This document shows, in pieces, positions 14,454-17,286 of a DNA stretch of 17,286 nucleotides. Made by a program: the position numbers and the translations under genes. This DNA is from Actinomycetota bacterium (GTDB taxonomy: Bacteria; Actinomycetota; Actinomycetes; Nanopelagicales; Nanopelagicaceae). The notes beneath the pieces are model-generated. The model was not told where the DNA came from. It did not search any database and saw only the letters and a program-made list of their open reading frames with translations. The DNA is taken from positions 1-17,286 of the forward strand of contig RFMK01000158.1 in assembly GCA_009927705.1 (NCBI GenBank). Reading direction: 5' to 3'. The first letter of the stretch is position 1. Every line of letters begins with the position of its first letter.

Positions 14454-15994
14454 TTGATGTTCTCCATCTGCTTGGAGCGTCTAAACGCTTGGATGGAAAT
14501 GACCGCAACGATGAGGAAGTTGATAAAGGAAACAGCGCTAGCAAGCCCATAATCGCGGCCTTTCCCAGCGGTGAAAGCAAGGTTGTAGGTATACGAAATG
14601 AGAATATCGGTATGTCCAGCAACGCCACCCGAGTCATACATGACTGGGCCACCTCCAGTAAGGAGATAGATGGATCCAAAATTGCTGAAGTTGTATGCAT
14701 ACGAGGCGATGAGAAGTGGAGTTAGGGCAATTACAACAAGTGGAAGTTTTATATTCCAGAAAACTTGGCGTGGAGAAGCGCCGTCGACCTCGGATGCCTC
14801 AACGATCTCCGTCGACAGCGCCTGAATCGCACCTGTCGCAATCAGGAACATATATGGAGTTCCGGCCCAGAGTTGGACAAGAACGACAGCAACTTTCGCC
14901 CACCATGGATCGCTTAACCATGGAATCGTTCCAGGCAATAATTTATTGACGATTCCATACGACTCGTTCAACATACCTTTCCATGTCAGGATAGAGAGAA
15001 CTCCGGGCATCGCATACGGAACAATCATCAAGATGCGATAAATCTTTTTTACCTTAATTTTTGGATGATTAATCGTCAAAGCTAAGAAGAGACCAAGGAA
15101 AAAGGTAAGTATTACAACGAGGAAAGGGTAAATAAAAGTCCAAATTAAGACCTTGACTAACGGTGTCCGGTAACGTTCATCGCCGATGACTCGCTCCAAA
15201 TTTTTCAACCCGATTCGCGCAGTCCAACCTGGTTCCAGCTCTTCCCCTGCTTCGCTTACAAATGAGCCATTCTTATTTGGTCGATATTTCTCCCCCGTAA
15301 GTATGTTCTCAACGAAATCTCCCTGAGAGTCATAACGCAACGTCGGGGTAATGCGCTCAACGTTGGTGAAATCCGCTACTCGATATTTGACGTTCTTTTC
15401 TAGCCCAGGCACAAAGTAATCACTGAGCTGTTCGAGCGCAGCCGCCTCTTCCGTTTCACTGAGGAAGCTAAATCCCTGAACGCTTTGGATATTGCCATCC
15501 GCATCGGCGCTCCACGAATTGGTGGGTAGTTTCTTGATGCCTTGCGAAGTACCCGCGTAAAGATTTCCGTCGCTCTCCTTGATAAGGAGTGTGAGGGTTC
15601 CTTCCGGATTCTTCGCCAGACGCATCGGCAAGATTGAGTCATCGCCAACGGGTTCAAGTGAATTGGAAATAATCGAGTCAATGGCAGATTGTTTGTTGAA
15701 TTCGTGTCCGACAGAAAAGTTAGTGAAGGCAATATAGCCGGTGTAAATGGCCGGATAAATCTGGAATGCCACAAGCAGGATTACACCTGGCATGATGTAT
15801 TTGGCGGCAACGAATTTACTGCTTAAGAAAATGTAATCGAGAATGAGAGTTGAGATTGCTACATACGCCGCATAAAGAAAACGATCGTTGGCAATGAGTA
15901 CAGGAACGGACCAGAGCGCAAAAGCATTGAGTCCACCCAATAAGAAGATCTTCAGGAATAAACCTGGCAACCGATGGGAATTCTTGATCTTCAT
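14450..15994 (-). CDS. malF: Maltodextrin ABC transporter permease MalF
   Basis: Membrane permease subunit for maltose/maltodextrin uptake. It is 514 residues, the same as E. coli MalF. Two or three N-terminal membrane segments (about 10-85) are followed by a large extracytoplasmic insertion of roughly 180 residues (about 95-270) that corresponds to the MalF P2 domain, which contacts the binding protein in E. coli. A C-terminal block of five or so membrane helices follows. The EAA loop is at about 396-415 (EIVEASEVDGASPRQVFWNIKLP, G405). ATG start at 15994 with only a weak ribosome site. It lies 106 bp downstream of malE, the only sizeable gap in the operon, and that gap holds a strong hairpin. 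Confidence 0.94.
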   Translation of the reverse strand: MKIKNSHRLPGLFLKIFLLGGLNAFALWSVPVLIANDRFLYAAYVAISTLILDYIFLSSKFVAAKYIMPGVILLVAFQIYPAIYTGYIAFTNFSVGHEFNKQSAIDSIISNSLEPVGDDSILPMRLAKNPEGTLTLLIKESDGNLYAGTSQGIKKLPTNSWSADADGNIQSVQGFSFLSETEEAAALEQLSDYFVPGLEKNVKYRVADFTNVERITPTLRYDSQGDFVENILTGEKYRPNKNGSFVSEAGEELEPGWTARIGLKNLERVIGDERYRTPLVKVLIWTFIYPFLVVILTFFLGLFLALTINHPKIKVKKIYRILMIVPYAMPGVLSILTWKGMLNESYGIVNKLLPGTIPWLSDPWWAKVAVVLVQLWAGTPYMFLIATGAIQALSTEIVEASEVDGASPRQVFWNIKLPLVVIALTPLLIASYAYNFSNFGSIYLLTGGGPVMYDSGGVAGHTDILISYTYNLAFTAGKGRDYGLASAVSFINFLIVAVISIQAFRRSKQMENIN

Positions 15995-16047
15995 GGATGA
16001 ATTGATTCGCCTGATTCTCGTATGGAACTTTGGTATCTCATTGAAAC

Positions 16048-16075
16048 TATGGGGACGCCTCTCGGCGTCCCCATA
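16048..16075 (-). promoter_or_regulatory. Strong hairpin between malE and malF
   Basis: Perfect 12-bp inverted repeat, TATGGGGACGCC (16048-16059) with GGCGTCCCCATA (16064-16075), and a 4-nt loop. On the malE-to-malF strand it is followed by GTTTCAATGAG, which has only a three-T run, so it is a poor intrinsic terminator. It sits 25 bp after the malE stop and 53 bp before malF. A role in protecting malE mRNA 3' ends or in partial termination is likely, giving more MalE than MalFG. Confidence 0.75.
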
Positions 16076-16100
16076 ATCTTTCCTACTATTTACTTACGAA

Positions 16101-17286
16101 TCAAGAACCGATTGTCTTCTTGATTGTTGCTGCTGCTGTGGTGAAAGCGGCTGCAGCTGTTGACTTACCGTCTGCAACTGCGTTAAGCGCATTCTCCCAT
16201 GCACCCCATACCGACCCCATTTGCGGGACGTTGGGCATTGGTTGTGCTCCACCAGAGAAAGAAGCAAAGCCAGCAAGTTCAGCATTTGCCTTCACTGCTG
16301 GATCTGATTGGGCAAGAAGGTTTGCTGGCAACTTGCCTGATTCTTTGAACCAAGCAAGACCGAAGTCCTTGTCGCTGGCATATCCGGTGAGGAATGAGCG
16401 AGCTGTTACCTTGTTCTTTGCATACTTGGAGAGATAGAAAGCGTTAACGCCAAGGAATGGTGCCGATGGGAACTTTCCTGATGGGAAAGGAACAATCGAG
16501 TACTTAACCTTGGTCTGCTTCTTTAGGTCTGAGATATCCCATGGACCCATGATGACGTACGGTGCGCGGCCGCCGTAGAACTCAGCGAAGCCCCATGCGG
16601 CATCCTTGCTTAGCACGCCGCTCTTGTAATAATCATCGAGCTTGCTTGCATTTGCTTGGAATTGCTTTCCACCAAGAATATCCTTGAGATCGTAGCTCTT
16701 ACCGTTCCACTTGAAGATATATCCGCCAAGTGCGGTGAAGAGTGGATAAGAGTGATATGTCGCTCCCTTGGGAAGTTCAAGGCAGACCTTGAATCCCTTG
16801 ATTGCTGCTTTTGCTGCAGCGCAGTTTGTCTCGAGTTCATCGAGAGTCTTCGGAGCTTTTGCAAGGTCTGTGTTGACGACGAGTGCGACGTTTTCAACAT
16901 CGACTGGAACGCCCCACTTGAGACCTTTGTATGTGATTGCATCAATTGTTGATGCTGCGTAATTGCTTGCTGCAACGTTGCTTACGCGATCGATGACGCC
17001 AGATGATGCGAGACCACCAAGCCAGTCATGAGGTGCGATAACCAAATCTGGTCCAAGGCCCTTTGGTCCTGCAGTGATGAGTTCATCACGAACAGTTCCG
17101 AAATCCTTGACGACAACAGTTGCTGTTACGCCATTTGCTTTTGCCCAAGGTGCGATCGCAGCTCTGACTGTTGGTGCTTTACCTGAGTCGGCCCAGATCA
17201 CAAGATTCTTTGCTGCAGCCTGCGCAGGTGCAACAAAACTTGAGAGGACAAGAGCAGCGGTAGCTATGGCGCCGGTGACGCCTAGA
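16101..17286 (-). CDS. malE: Maltodextrin-binding protein MalE, 5' end cut by window
   Basis: Solute-binding protein (family 1) that captures maltodextrins for MalFG. The GTG at 17201 is not the start: the frame stays open to the window edge and reads a hydrophobic signal sequence (AIATAALVLSSFVAPAQA) before the mature AAKNLVIWADSGKAP. Only the first residues of the signal peptide are missing. The MalE-typical blocks are KWGVPVDVENVALVVNTDL, APYVIMGPWDISDL and near the end QPMPNVPQMGSVWGAWENAL, very close to the E. coli MalE 'MPNIPQM' region. Two cysteines (in ELETNCAAAK and FKVCLELPKG) may form a disulfide. There is no cysteine at the cleavage site, so this does not look like the usual Gram-positive lipoprotein. 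First gene of the operon within the window; its promoter lies outside. Confidence 0.94.
   Translation of the reverse strand, partial: LGVTGAIATAALVLSSFVAPAQAAAKNLVIWADSGKAPTVRAAIAPWAKANGVTATVVVKDFGTVRDELITAGPKGLGPDLVIAPHDWLGGLASSGVIDRVSNVAASNYAASTIDAITYKGLKWGVPVDVENVALVVNTDLAKAPKTLDELETNCAAAKAAIKGFKVCLELPKGATYHSYPLFTALGGYIFKWNGKSYDLKDILGGKQFQANASKLDDYYKSGVLSKDAAWGFAEFYGGRAPYVIMGPWDISDLKKQTKVKYSIVPFPSGKFPSAPFLGVNAFYLSKYAKNKVTARSFLTGYASDKDFGLAWFKESGKLPANLLAQSDPAVKANAELAGFASFSGGAQPMPNVPQMGSVWGAWENALNAVADGKSTAAAAFTTAAATIKKTIGS

Noticed and set aside
15400..15774. 124-residue minus-strand frame inside malF
   Set aside because: It overlaps the malF P2-like region in another frame, with no domain or start signal of its own.
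16048..16075. Reading the malE-malF hairpin as the terminator of the operon
   Set aside because: No run of T follows on the minus strand and malF/malG continue on the same strand, so full termination here is unlikely; partial termination remains possible.
1..17286. CRISPR array, transposase, integrase, tRNA or phage genes
   Set aside because: Read for direct repeats, clover-leaf segments and transposase/integrase motifs in the coding frames; none seen, and almost all bases are in well-supported metabolic genes.

Overview
The window looks like chromosomal DNA from a low-to-mid GC actinobacterium. A freshwater planktonic lineage such as acI/Nanopelagicales would fit, but this is an inference from protein style, moderate GC, frequent GTG/TTG starts, very short intergenic gaps and a secreted 'AGAACSK' type protein; no marker gene fixes the taxonomy. 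No gap between genes exceeds about 125 bp. I see no tRNA, rRNA, insertion sequence, CRISPR array or phage gene.

Left part (1-6195), mixed housekeeping and stress genes: a 5'-truncated short-chain dehydrogenase; a secreted Ala/Lys-rich coiled-coil protein with a Cys-containing head; a small Tat-exported Rieske [2Fe-2S] protein; a divergent membrane-bound GGDEF protein; a homospermidine synthase behind a perfect Shine-Dalgarno; and a class I DNA photolyase.

Right part (6250-17286), an alpha-glucan utilisation locus in two converging arms. The plus-strand arm carries a secreted type I pullulanase (CBM41-CBM48-GH13) and a serine esterase-like alpha/beta hydrolase. The minus-strand arm is a compact operon: malE (5' end cut by the window edge), malF, malG, a cytoplasmic GH13 maltodextrin hydrolase and a secreted GH13 alpha-amylase with a C-terminal beta-sandwich. 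The arms meet tail to tail with an 11-bp overlap of coding sequence.

Proposed working order: the secreted amylase and pullulanase cut alpha-1,4 and alpha-1,6 bonds of starch or glycogen outside the cell. MalE binds the maltodextrins and MalFG import them with an ATPase encoded elsewhere (none is present here, as is common for actinobacteria that share one MsiK-type ATPase). The cytoplasmic GH13 enzyme then trims them. A perfect 12-bp hairpin between malE and malF probably sets the malE:malFG expression ratio.

I did not find a convincing wholly new system. The points most worth a second look are the malE-malF hairpin, the apparent lack of a lipobox in MalE, the atypical exported Rieske protein, the homospermidine synthase, the Cys-headed coiled-coil protein and a CTTGC direct repeat in front of pulA.
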